Shown here one piece after another: positions 1 to 7,692 of a stretch of DNA of 64,000 bases. The translations under genes were made by a program, and so were the position numbers. The notes under the pieces are model-generated. The model searched no databases. It had not been told where the DNA came from and saw only the letters and a program-made list of their open reading frames with translations. Position 1 is the first letter of the stretch; each line of letters begins with the position of its first letter. The DNA comes from Kineococcus terrestris (lineage in GTDB: Bacteria; Actinomycetota; Actinomycetes; Actinomycetales; Kineococcaceae), in assembly GCF_041020765.1 (NCBI RefSeq), contig NZ_JBEUEJ010000018.1; one strand, given 5' to 3'.

Positions 1-371
1 GGCCGCTCGCCCGAGGCGCGCAGCCGGGCCCGCACGCGGGCGACGAGCTCCTTGGGCTTGAACGGCTTGACGACGTAGTCGTCGGCGCCGGCCTCCAGGC
101 CGAGCACGACGTCGACGGTGTCGCTCTTGGCGGTGAGCATGACGATCGGCACGCCGGACTCGGCGCGGATCTGCCGGCACACCTCCATGCCGTCCGTGCC
201 CGGGAGCATGAGGTCCAGCAGCACCACGTCCGGGCGCGCGGCGCGGAAGGCCGCGAGCGCCTCGTCGCCGTCGCTGCAGACGGTGGTCTCGAAGCCCTCG
301 CCCTTGAGCACGATCTGCAGCATCTCGGCGAGCGCGGTGTCGTCGTCCACGACCAGCACACGGCCCTTCAT
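1..371 (-). CDS. mtrA: Response regulator MtrA, N-terminal receiver domain (runs off the window)
   Basis: The first 123 residues of an OmpR-family response regulator are present. Reading begins at an ATG (369-371) with MKGRVLVVDDDTALAEML. The acidic pocket is D9-D11, the phospho-acceptor is D53 in VVLLDLMLPG, and the conserved lysine lies in VVKPFKPKEL. The match to actinobacterial MtrA is close, including the phrases LTAKSDTVDVVLGLEAGADDY and KPFKPKELVARVRARLR. MtrA with its kinase MtrB controls cell-wall remodelling and division genes in this phylum. The DNA-binding half lies outside the window. The gene is divergent from the membrane-protein cluster that starts at 504, so the 132-nt gap holds both promoters. 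Confidence 0.93.
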   Translation of the reverse strand, partial: MKGRVLVVDDDTALAEMLQIVLKGEGFETTVCSDGDEALAAFRAARPDVVLLDLMLPGTDGMEVCRQIRAESGVPIVMLTAKSDTVDVVLGLEAGADDYVVKPFKPKELVARVRARLRASGER

Positions 372-503
372 GCCCCCAGTCTGCCCCGCGGGCGCTCCGG
401 CGCGGGGCAGCACGCGCCCACGGCCGCCGCGGGGGTGCCCTCTGGCACGATGACGGGGACCGCGGGCCGACGTCCGCGACCGCACCACGGGGGGACGCCG
501 AGG

Positions 504-1703
504 ATGAGCCAGGGGCAGGAGCCGGGGGCACCCGGGCCCGGTGACGGCGGCGGGTGGCACAGCCCCGCCGAGCGCGGCGCGGGCGGCTGGCACGGCCCGG
601 CCGACCCCCCGCCGCCCGGCCCGGCCCCGGTGGCGCCGGACGCCGCGGGCGGGAGGGCCGGGCAGGGCGCGCCGGGCGGCTGGGACGGCGGCGGGTGGCA
701 GGCCCCGCCGGCACTGCCCGCCCCGCCGCGGCCGGGCATCGTGCCGCTGCGGCCGCTGGGCCTGGGCGAGATCTGGGACGGGGCGTTCCGCGCCTTCCGC
801 CTCAACCCGCGCGCCATGGTGGGCCTGTCGGCGCTGGTGGTGGGCGTCACGACGGTCGTCATCGTCATCGCGAACGTCGTGCTGACGCGCGACGTCGTCG
901 GGCTGGCGTCGCAGCTGGAGACGGGCGCGGCGGGACCGGCGGAGGCGCTGGGCGCCCTGCAGCGCTCGGTGCCGCTGTTCCTGGTCTCCACGCTGCTGCA
1001 GGTGGTGGCGGTGCTGGTGCTCAACGGCATGCTGATCCTCGCCGTCAGCCGGGCCGTGCTGGGCCAGCGCACGGGGCTGGCGGAGCTGTGGCGGCTGACG
1101 CGGCCGCGGGTCCTCGCGCTGGTGGCCGTCTCGCTGCTGGTGACCGTCGCCGTGCTGGTGCTGGGCGCGCTGCTGCTGGCGCCGGGGATCGCGCTGCTGG
1201 CCACGGAGGTCTCCGTGGGCGCCGGGGCGCTGGCGCTGGTGGCCGGGCTGCTGGCCTGGCTGGTGCTGGGGGCGTTCGTCTACGTGCGCTGGGCGCTGGC
1301 CACGCCGGCGCTGCTGCTGGAGCGGCTGGGCGTGGGGGCCTCGCTGGGCCGCTCCTGGCGGCTGGTGCGCGGCAGCTGGTGGCGCGTCTTCGGGATCCTG
1401 GCGCTGACCAGCGTCGTGGCCACCGTCGTGGTGACGGCCGTGCAGGCGCCCTTCTCCCTGCTCAGCGGGGCCGCGACGTTCTTCAGCGCCCAGGAGGTCC
1501 CCGGCACGGCGGAGATCGTGCTGTCGCAGACGGTGACTGGGATCGGGACGCTGCTGGGCAGCGTCGTGGCCTACCCGTTCCTGGCGTCGGTGACGGCGCT
1601 GGTCTACGTCGACCTGCGGATGCGCCGCGAGGGCCTGGACGTGGAGCTGCACCGCGCGGCCGCGGCGGGGCCGGGCGGCGACGGGCGGGACCCCGCCGCG
1701 TGA
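504..1703 (+). CDS. Multi-pass membrane protein with Pro/Gly-rich cytoplasmic N-terminus (GDPD-type membrane domain-like)
   Basis: This 399-residue protein starts at ATG 504 after a GAGG-containing stretch; an earlier in-frame start at 435 lies in unlikely upstream sequence. The first ~85 residues are rich in Gly, Pro and Trp. The phrase PLGLGEIWDGAFRAFRLNPRAM follows, then about six hydrophobic segments. That layout is typical of the membrane domain seen in actinobacterial glycerophosphoryl-diester-phosphodiesterase-like and DUF7544-type proteins. No catalytic domain is visible. Its stop overlaps the GTG of the DUF4129 gene, so the two are translationally coupled. The conserved neighbourhood (mtrA, DUF4129, DUF4350, MoxR, DUF58) points to a cell-envelope role, which is inference. 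Confidence 0.8.
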   Translation: MSQGQEPGAPGPGDGGGWHSPAERGAGGWHGPADPPPPGPAPVAPDAAGGRAGQGAPGGWDGGGWQAPPALPAPPRPGIVPLRPLGLGEIWDGAFRAFRLNPRAMVGLSALVVGVTTVVIVIANVVLTRDVVGLASQLETGAAGPAEALGALQRSVPLFLVSTLLQVVAVLVLNGMLILAVSRAVLGQRTGLAELWRLTRPRVLALVAVSLLVTVAVLVLGALLLAPGIALLATEVSVGAGALALVAGLLAWLVLGAFVYVRWALATPALLLERLGVGASLGRSWRLVRGSWWRVFGILALTSVVATVVVTAVQAPFSLLSGAATFFSAQEVPGTAEIVLSQTVTGIGTLLGSVVAYPFLASVTALVYVDLRMRREGLDVELHRAAAAGPGGDGRDPAA

Positions 1704-2398
1704 CCGGCGCCGCGCTCGGCGCCGTCCTCGGGGCCGTCCTCGGGGCCGCTGGCGTGCCCGTCGAGCCGGACCGGGCGGGCGCGCGCGAGCTGCTGGCCCG
1801 CGAGCTGGCCGGCGCGGAGTACCGCGAGGCGCGGGCGCCGTGGCTGCTGCGCGCCTGGGAGTGGTTCGCCGACCGGCTGGCGCAGGTGGAGGTGCCCGGG
1901 CTGGGCACGAGCTGGACGGGGCCGCTGCTGGTCCTGGTGCTGGTGGCCGCCGTCGCGGTGGCGGTGCTGCTGGCGGCGGGGCCGGTGCGCCGGCAGGCGC
2001 GCGCCGCCCGCCCCGACGCGGTGTTCGCGGCCGGCCCGGTCGCGGCGGAGGAGCACTTCCGCGCCGCGGACGCCGCCGCGGCCGCCGGCCACTTCGACGA
2101 GGCCGTGCAGGAGCGCTTCCGCGGCCTGGTGCGCTCCTTGGAGGAACGCGTCCTCATCGAGCGCCGCCCGGGCCGCACGGCCCACGAGGTCGCCGACGAG
2201 GCGGCCGCGGCGCTGCCGGGGTGCGCCGGGGAGCTGCGCCGCGCGGCGCTCACGTTCGACGACGTCCGCTACGGCGGGCGGGGCGCCTCGGCGGCCGCCG
2301 ACGCGGACCTGCGCGCGGTGGTCGAGCGGGTCGCCGCCGCGCGGCCCGCGGCGCCCGAGCGCGCGCCCGGGCCCGGCGCGCCGGTGGCGGCGCCGTGA
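1700..2398 (+). CDS. DUF4129 domain membrane protein
   Basis: This 232-residue protein starts at GTG 1700, overlapping the previous stop. It has a hydrophobic N-terminus, the stretch ELLARELAGAEYREARAPW, one transmembrane segment (about residues 73-92), and a C-terminal DUF4129 domain with AEEHFRAADAAAAAG, RSLEERVLIERRPGRTAHE and LTFDDVRYGG. DUF4129 domains recur in actinobacterial MoxR/DUF58 clusters, sometimes fused to transglutaminase-like proteases, but no protease is present here. The biochemical role is unknown. The gene sits between two coupled partners and ends in a GTGA overlap with the DUF4350 gene. Confidence 0.85.
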   Translation: MTGAALGAVLGAVLGAAGVPVEPDRAGARELLARELAGAEYREARAPWLLRAWEWFADRLAQVEVPGLGTSWTGPLLVLVLVAAVAVAVLLAAGPVRRQARAARPDAVFAAGPVAAEEHFRAADAAAAAGHFDEAVQERFRGLVRSLEERVLIERRPGRTAHEVADEAAAALPGCAGELRRAALTFDDVRYGGRGASAAADADLRAVVERVAAARPAAPERAPGPGAPVAAP

Positions 2399-3612
2399 GC
2401 GTCCTCACGGGCCCGGGGACCCGCGGGGCCCCCGCGGGCGGTGCGGGCGCCGCGGCCCGGCCCACCGCCCCCTCGCGCTGGGAGCGCTGGCGCGGGCCGC
2501 TGCTGGTCGCCGCGCTCCTCGTCGCCCTGGCGCTGGTGCTGGCGCTGCTGGCGCCCCGCACCTCCCGCGAGCCGCTGGCGGCGGACTCGGTGGCGCCGGA
2601 GGGCTCGCGGGCGCTGGCCCGGGTGCTGCAGGAGCAGGGCGTGGACGTGCAGCCGGTGCGCCGCTTCGACGACGCGCTGGCGCGGGTGCGGGACGCGCCG
2701 CGGGGCGCCACCGTGCTCGTCACGGCGCCGGAGGTGCTGGTGCCGGAGCGGCTGCGCGCCCTGGCCGACCTGACCGCCGGCGGCACCGACCTGGTCCTGG
2801 CCGCGCCGGACGCGCCCGCGCTGGCGGAGCTGGCGCCGCAGCTGCGCCCGGCGGGCACGCGCCCGGCCGCCCCGGCGGACCCGGGCTGCGCGGTGCCCGA
2901 CGCGGTGGCCGCCGGCGAGGTCCTGGCCGGCGGCAGCACGTACGCCGTCGTGGACGGCGCAGAGGGCGCCGGGGACGCGGCCGTCTGCTACGGCGGCTCC
3001 TACGCGGTGCTGGACCCGGGCGCGGACGGGCCCGGGCGCGTGGTGGTCCTGGGGCAGCGCCGCGTCCTGACCAACGACGTCCTGGACGAGGACGGCAACG
3101 CGGCGCTGGCGCTGCGCGGCCTGGGCACCTCGCCGGTCCTCGTCTGGTACCGGCCCGACCCGCTGGACACCCCGGCCGGGCAGGCGGTGCCGCTGCGCGA
3201 GCTGGTCCCGGCGTGGGTGGTGCCGGCCGGGGTCCTGCTGCTGCTGTCGGCCGCCTGCGTGGCGCTGTGGCGGGGACGGCGGCTGGGCCGCCTGGTGCCC
3301 GAGCCGCTGCCGGTGGTGGTGCGGGCGGTGGAGAGCGTGGAGGGCCGCGGCCGGCTGTACGCGCAGGCCGCCGCCCGCGACCGCGCCGCGGAGGCGCTGC
3401 GCGCGGCGACCGTGCGGCGGGTGCGGGCCCTGGTGCGGCTGGACCCGCAGGCCCCGGTCGTGGACGTGGCCGAGGTCGCCGCCTGGGAGTGCGGGCGCGA
3501 CCCGGCCGCGGTGCGGGCGCTGCTGCTGTCCGGGCCGCCCGAGGACGACGCGGCGCTGGTGCGCCTGGCCGGTGAGCTGGACGCCCTGGAGCGCGACCTG
3601 CGCGGCCGCTGA
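2395..3612 (+). CDS. DUF4350 domain membrane protein
   Basis: This 405-residue protein starts at GTG 2395, overlapping the DUF4129 stop by 4 nt. It has one transmembrane helix near residues 33-55. An extracytoplasmic DUF4350 domain follows (LAADSVAPEGSRALARVL, then GATVLVTAPEVLVPERL and TDLVLAAPDAPALAEL, a Rossmann-like glutamine-amidotransferase-related fold). A second helix lies around residues 265-285, before a cytoplasmic tail with charged helices. DUF4350 proteins are regular members of MoxR/DUF58 loci in actinobacteria. The molecular function is not known. A 89-nt gap separates it from moxR, the only real spacer in this run before 9,486. Confidence 0.87.
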   Translation: MSVLTGPGTRGAPAGGAGAAARPTAPSRWERWRGPLLVAALLVALALVLALLAPRTSREPLAADSVAPEGSRALARVLQEQGVDVQPVRRFDDALARVRDAPRGATVLVTAPEVLVPERLRALADLTAGGTDLVLAAPDAPALAELAPQLRPAGTRPAAPADPGCAVPDAVAAGEVLAGGSTYAVVDGAEGAGDAAVCYGGSYAVLDPGADGPGRVVVLGQRRVLTNDVLDEDGNAALALRGLGTSPVLVWYRPDPLDTPAGQAVPLRELVPAWVVPAGVLLLLSAACVALWRGRRLGRLVPEPLPVVVRAVESVEGRGRLYAQAAARDRAAEALRAATVRRVRALVRLDPQAPVVDVAEVAAWECGRDPAAVRALLLSGPPEDDAALVRLAGELDALERDLRGR

Positions 3613-3701
3613 GGAAGACTCCACCCGACGACACCGGTCGACACCCGTCGGCCGCCCCGGGACCGGCCCGGGGAGCCCGCCACCAGGGAGGCCGCAGCAC
3701 C

Positions 3702-4751
3702 GTGAGCGAGACGACCCCGAGCCCCGGCGCGGCGGCCACCGGCGACGCCCCCGACCCCCGCCCCGCCGGCCAGGCCGTCGCCGGGACCGCCGACGAGGCC
3801 GTCGAGGAGGCCCGCCGGGCGCTGCGCTCGGTGCGCCAGGAGGTCGCCAAGGCCGTCGTCGGGCAGGACGCGGCCGTCACCGGCATCGTCATCGGGCTGC
3901 TGTGCCGCGGGCACGTGCTGCTGGAGGGCGTGCCCGGGGTGGCCAAGACGCTGCTGGTGCGCACCCTGGCCGCGGCGCTGGAGCTGGACACCAAGCGGGT
4001 GCAGTTCACCCCCGACCTCATGCCGGGCGACGTGACGGGCTCGCTGGTCTACGACGCGCAGACGGCCCGCTTCAGCTTCCGCGGGGGCCCGGTCTTCACG
4101 AACCTGCTGCTGGCCGACGAGATCAACCGCACGCCCCCCAAGACGCAGGCGTCGCTGCTGGAGGCGATGGAGGAGAAGCAGGTCTCGGTGGACGGGCGGC
4201 CGCGGCCGCTGCCGGACCCGTTCGTGGTGGCGGCCACCCAGAACCCCGTCGAGTACGAGGGCACCTACCCGCTGCCGGAGGCGCAGCTGGACCGCTTCCT
4301 GCTGAAGCTGACGCTGCCGCTGCCCCCGCGCGAGGACGAGGTGGAGGTCCTGGCCCGGCACGCGGCCGGGTTCGACCCGCGCGACCTGGGCGCGGCGGGG
4401 GTGCGCCCGGTCGCCACGCCGGAGCAGCTGCGGCTGGCGAGCGCCGCCTGCCGGCGCGTGCAGGTCTCGCGGGAGGTGCTGGGCTACGTGGTGGACGTGT
4501 GCCGGGCCACCCGCACGTCCCCGTCGCTGTCGCTGGGGGTGTCCCCGCGCGGGGCGACGGCGCTGCTGGCGACGTCGCGGGCGTGGGCGTGGCTGTCGGG
4601 GCGCGACTACGTGTCCCCGGACGACGTGAAGGCGCTGGCGCGCCCGACGCTGCGCCACCGCGTGCAGCTGCGCCCGGAGGCCGAGCTGGACGGCGTGAGC
4701 GTGGACGCGGTCCTGGACTCGGTGCTGGGCGCGGTCCCCGTGCCCCGCTGA
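3702..4751 (+). CDS. MoxR-family AAA+ ATPase
   Basis: This 349-residue AAA+ ATPase of the MoxR/RavA clade starts at GTG 3702. A low-complexity acidic N-terminus precedes the core: Walker A GVPGVAKT, the phrase FTPDLMPGDVTGS, Walker B LLLADEINR, sensor-like AATQNPVEYEGTYPLPEAQLDRF, and the C-terminal lid. MoxR proteins act as chaperone-like ATPases that work with proteins carrying von Willebrand A folds. The partner is probably the adjacent DUF58 protein, whose ATG shares a base with the MoxR stop. All signature motifs are intact and the length is normal. Confidence 0.95.
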   Translation: MSETTPSPGAAATGDAPDPRPAGQAVAGTADEAVEEARRALRSVRQEVAKAVVGQDAAVTGIVIGLLCRGHVLLEGVPGVAKTLLVRTLAAALELDTKRVQFTPDLMPGDVTGSLVYDAQTARFSFRGGPVFTNLLLADEINRTPPKTQASLLEAMEEKQVSVDGRPRPLPDPFVVAATQNPVEYEGTYPLPEAQLDRFLLKLTLPLPPREDEVEVLARHAAGFDPRDLGAAGVRPVATPEQLRLASAACRRVQVSREVLGYVVDVCRATRTSPSLSLGVSPRGATALLATSRAWAWLSGRDYVSPDDVKALARPTLRHRVQLRPEAELDGVSVDAVLDSVLGAVPVPR

Positions 4752-6070
4752 TGGCGCTGACGGGGCGCGCGCCCCTGCTGGTGCTGGCCGGGCTGGTGCT
4801 GGTGGCGCTGTGGCCGTCGGCCGCGGCGGTGTGGGCGTGGGCCGGGGTGTGCGCGGCGCTGGTGGCCCTCGACGTGCTGCTGGCGCCCTCGCCGCGCGTC
4901 CTGCGGCTGGCGCGCGATCCGCTGCCGGCGGTGCGGGTGGGCGAGCCGCGCGAGGTGGACCTGGTGGTGGCGAACACGGGCCGGCGGCGGCTGCGGGGGG
5001 TGCTGCGCGACGCGTGGGTGCCCTCGGCGGGCGCGGTGGACGAGCGGCACCGGCTGGACGTGCCCGCCGGGGAGCGGCGCCGCCTGACGACGGTGCTGGT
5101 GCCGACGCGGCGCGGTGACCGGCCCGCGGACCGGGTGACGGTGCGCAGCCTGGGGCCGCTGGGCCTGGCGGCGCGCCAGCGCTCGACGCCGGTGCCGGGG
5201 CGGCTGCGGGTGCTGCCGCCGTTCACCTCCCGCAAGCACCTGCCCTCGCGGCTGGCGCGGCTGCGGGAGCTGGACGGGCGCAGCGCGGTGCTGCACCGCG
5301 GGCAGGGCACGGAGTTCGACTCGCTGCGCGACTACGTCGACGGCGACGACGTGCGCTCGATCGACTGGCGGGCGACGGCGCGCCGGCAGTCGGTGGTGGT
5401 GCGCACGTGGCGGCCCGAGCGCGACCGGCGGGTGCTGCTGGTGCTGGACACCTCCCGCACGTCGGCGGCGCGGATCGGCGGGGGCACCGGGGAGGGCCCG
5501 GCGGGGGTGGAGGTGCGCCTGGACGCGGCGATCGAGGCGGCGCTGCTGACGGCGGCGCTGGCCGGGCGCGCCGGGGACCGGGTGGACCTGGTGGCGCACG
5601 ACCGGCGGGTGCGGGCGCGGGTGCGGGGCTCCTCGCGCACGCAGCTGCTGCCGCAGCTGGTGGAGGCGCTGGCGCCGCTGGAGCCGGCGCTGGTGGAGGC
5701 GGACTGGGACGCGGTGGCCGGGGAGGTGAACGCGCTGGCGCGCCAGCGCGCGCTGGTGGTGCTCATCACGGCGGTGGACACGTCGGTGCTGGACTCGGGG
5801 CTGCTGACGGTGCTGGAGCAGCTGGGCGCGCGGCACACGGTGGTGCTGGCCTCGGTGGAGGACCCGGCGCTGGCGCAGCTGGCGCGCTCGCGCGCGGACG
5901 CGGAGCAGGTGTACGCGGCGGCGGCCGCGGAGGCCGTGGTGGCCGAGCGCTCGGCGACGTCGGCGCTGCTGCGGCGCCTGGGCGTGGAGGTGGTGCACGC
6001 CGCGCCGGACGACCTGGCGCCGGCGCTGGCGGACACGTACCTGGCGCTGAAGGCGGCGGGCCGGCTGTGA
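4751..6070 (+). CDS. DUF58 domain protein (vWA-like, MoxR partner)
   Basis: This 439-residue protein starts at ATG 4751, sharing a base with the moxR stop. Two N-terminal transmembrane segments (residues ~5-45) lead to a beta-rich region. The DUF58 signature follows: EFDSLRDYVDGDDVRSIDW, ATARRQSVVVRTWRPERDRR, then VLLVLDTSRTS, which resembles the MIDAS DxSxS motif of von Willebrand A domains (here D-T-S-R-T). DUF58 proteins are the standard operon partners of MoxR ATPases. The job is probably envelope or complex assembly; the exact target is unknown. The stop overlaps the next GTG, so the ABC exporter belongs to the same transcript. Confidence 0.92.
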   Translation: MALTGRAPLLVLAGLVLVALWPSAAAVWAWAGVCAALVALDVLLAPSPRVLRLARDPLPAVRVGEPREVDLVVANTGRRRLRGVLRDAWVPSAGAVDERHRLDVPAGERRRLTTVLVPTRRGDRPADRVTVRSLGPLGLAARQRSTPVPGRLRVLPPFTSRKHLPSRLARLRELDGRSAVLHRGQGTEFDSLRDYVDGDDVRSIDWRATARRQSVVVRTWRPERDRRVLLVLDTSRTSAARIGGGTGEGPAGVEVRLDAAIEAALLTAALAGRAGDRVDLVAHDRRVRARVRGSSRTQLLPQLVEALAPLEPALVEADWDAVAGEVNALARQRALVVLITAVDTSVLDSGLLTVLEQLGARHTVVLASVEDPALAQLARSRADAEQVYAAAAAEAVVAERSATSALLRRLGVEVVHAAPDDLAPALADTYLALKAAGRL

Positions 6071-7692
6071 GCTCCCCCTCCCGCCCGCGCGGCGGGCTCC
6101 TGCGCTCGGTGCTGCGCCGGCAGCGGCGGCCGGTGGCGGTGGGCACGCTGTCCTCGACGGTGCACCAGACGTGCGAGGCGCTGGTGCCGGTGGCGATCGG
6201 CCTGGCGGTCGACCGGGCGGTGGCGCCCTCGGACCCGGTGGCGGCGGCGCTGGCGGTGGGCGGGGTGCTGCTGCTGTTCGCGGTGCTGACGTCGGCGGGC
6301 GCGTGGGCGTTCTGGACGCTGGACGCGGCGCGGATGCGCGAGGCGCACCTGCTGCGGGTGGAGGTGCTGGGCGCGGTGCTGGGGCACCCGGGCGCGGTGC
6401 GCGAGCGCAGCAGCGGCGACGTGCTGAGCGTGGCGACGTCGGACACCCGGCACGTGGCGGAGGTGGTGCCGCTGCTGACGTACCTGACGTCGGCGACGGC
6501 GGGCCTGGTGGTCTCGGCGGTGGTGCTGCTGCGCATCGACGTGGTGCTGGGGGTGGGTCTGCTGGTGGCGGTGCCGCTGCTGGTGGTGGGCCTGCAGGCG
6601 CTGGCGCCGCGGCTGGAGGGGCGCGTGCACGAGCGGCAGCGGGCGGCGGGGCGCGCCTCGGCGGTGGCCGCGGACCTGCTGGCGGGGCTGCGGGCGCTGC
6701 GCGGGGCGGGCGGGGTGCCGGAGGCGGTGCGCCGCTACGCGCGGGTCAGCCGCTCGTCGCGGGACGCGGCGGTGGGGGCCGCGGGGGCGACGGCGACGCT
6801 GACGGGCGCGAGCACGGCGGCGACGGGGCTGCTGCTGGTGGCCACGGCGGCGGCCGCGGGCACGGCGGCGCTGGACGGGCGGATCAGCGTGGGCGAGCTG
6901 GTGACGGTGGTGGGCGCGGCGTCCTTCCTGGCGGACCCGGTGCGCACCGTCACGGCGAGCGTGCAGGGGCTGGCGGTGTCGCGGGCGGGCGCCCGGCGGG
7001 TCGCGGGCCTGCTGCGGGAGGTGTCGGCGGTCCCGTCCCCGGCGGCGGCGCCGGACGCGGCTGGACCTGCGGCTGCCGGTGGCGCGGACGACCTGGTGCC
7101 GGCGCCCGGGGAGGTGCTGGGCGTGGTGGTGGCCGACCCGGTGCTGGAGGAGGTGGTCGTGGCCCGCTGCGCGGCGGGCCGGGCGGCGGACGAGGTCCTG
7201 GCCGAGCCGCACGCGGTGCACCTGCTGGGCCCCACGCTGCGCGAGGCGCTGGACACCGGCCGCGGCGGCGCGGCGGGCGGGCAGGTCGGCGTGGCGGCGG
7301 CGCTGCGCGCGGCGGCCGCGGAGGACGTGGTGGCGGCCGTGCCGGGCGGGCTGGACGGCGAGCTGCTGGACGCGGGCGCGAACCTGTCGGGCGGGCAGCG
7401 CCAGCGGGTGGCGCTGGCCCGCGCCCTGGTCGCGGACCCGCCGCTGCTGGTGCTGCGGGACCCGACGACGGCGCTGGACGCGCTGACGGAGGACGCGGTG
7501 GCGCGGGGCCTGCGCGCGCTGCGGCACGAGGACGGGCGGGGCGCGCGCAGCACGGTCGTGCTGACGTCGTCGCCGCTGCTGCTGGGCCGCTGCGACCGGG
7601 TGGTGCTCGTCGCGGCGGACGGCGCGGTGCGCTCGGGGACGCACGCGCGGCTGCTGGACGAGCCGGCCTACGCGGCGGCGGTGCAGCGGTGA
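6067..7692 (+). CDS. ABC exporter half-transporter with degenerate ATPase site (lacks Walker A)
   Basis: This 541-residue protein starts at GTG 6067 in a GTGA overlap. It has an exporter-type six-helix membrane domain (residues ~20-310) followed by a nucleotide-binding domain. No P-loop exists: where GxxGxGKS/T is expected (about residues 355-375) the sequence reads PGEVLGVVVADPVLEEVVV. The Walker B region is LLVLRDPTTALD, with Arg464 in the metal-binding Asp position and Asp465 for the catalytic Glu. By contrast the ABC signature LSGGQRQR (from L440) is perfect. It should pair with the next gene, supplying the signature half of a single working ATP site. The substrate is unknown. Confidence 0.92.
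   Translation: MSSPSRPRGGLLRSVLRRQRRPVAVGTLSSTVHQTCEALVPVAIGLAVDRAVAPSDPVAAALAVGGVLLLFAVLTSAGAWAFWTLDAARMREAHLLRVEVLGAVLGHPGAVRERSSGDVLSVATSDTRHVAEVVPLLTYLTSATAGLVVSAVVLLRIDVVLGVGLLVAVPLLVVGLQALAPRLEGRVHERQRAAGRASAVAADLLAGLRALRGAGGVPEAVRRYARVSRSSRDAAVGAAGATATLTGASTAATGLLLVATAAAAGTAALDGRISVGELVTVVGAASFLADPVRTVTASVQGLAVSRAGARRVAGLLREVSAVPSPAAAPDAAGPAAAGGADDLVPAPGEVLGVVVADPVLEEVVVARCAAGRAADEVLAEPHAVHLLGPTLREALDTGRGGAAGGQVGVAAALRAAAAEDVVAAVPGGLDGELLDAGANLSGGQRQRVALARALVADPPLLVLRDPTTALDALTEDAVARGLRALRHEDGRGARSTVVLTSSPLLLGRCDRVVLVAADGAVRSGTHARLLDEPAYAAAVQR

Noticed and set aside
2269..3624. Long open frame on the minus strand, antisense to the DUF4350 gene
   Set aside because: In ~75% GC DNA the antisense frames of real genes stay open. 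The plus-strand frame has the DUF4350 signature and fits the operon; this one is rich in Gln, Arg and His and has no motif.
5332..7644. 770-codon minus-strand frame across the DUF58 and ABC exporter genes
   Set aside because: It spans two well-identified plus-strand genes and their overlap and consists of His/Arg/Gln-rich shadow sequence.
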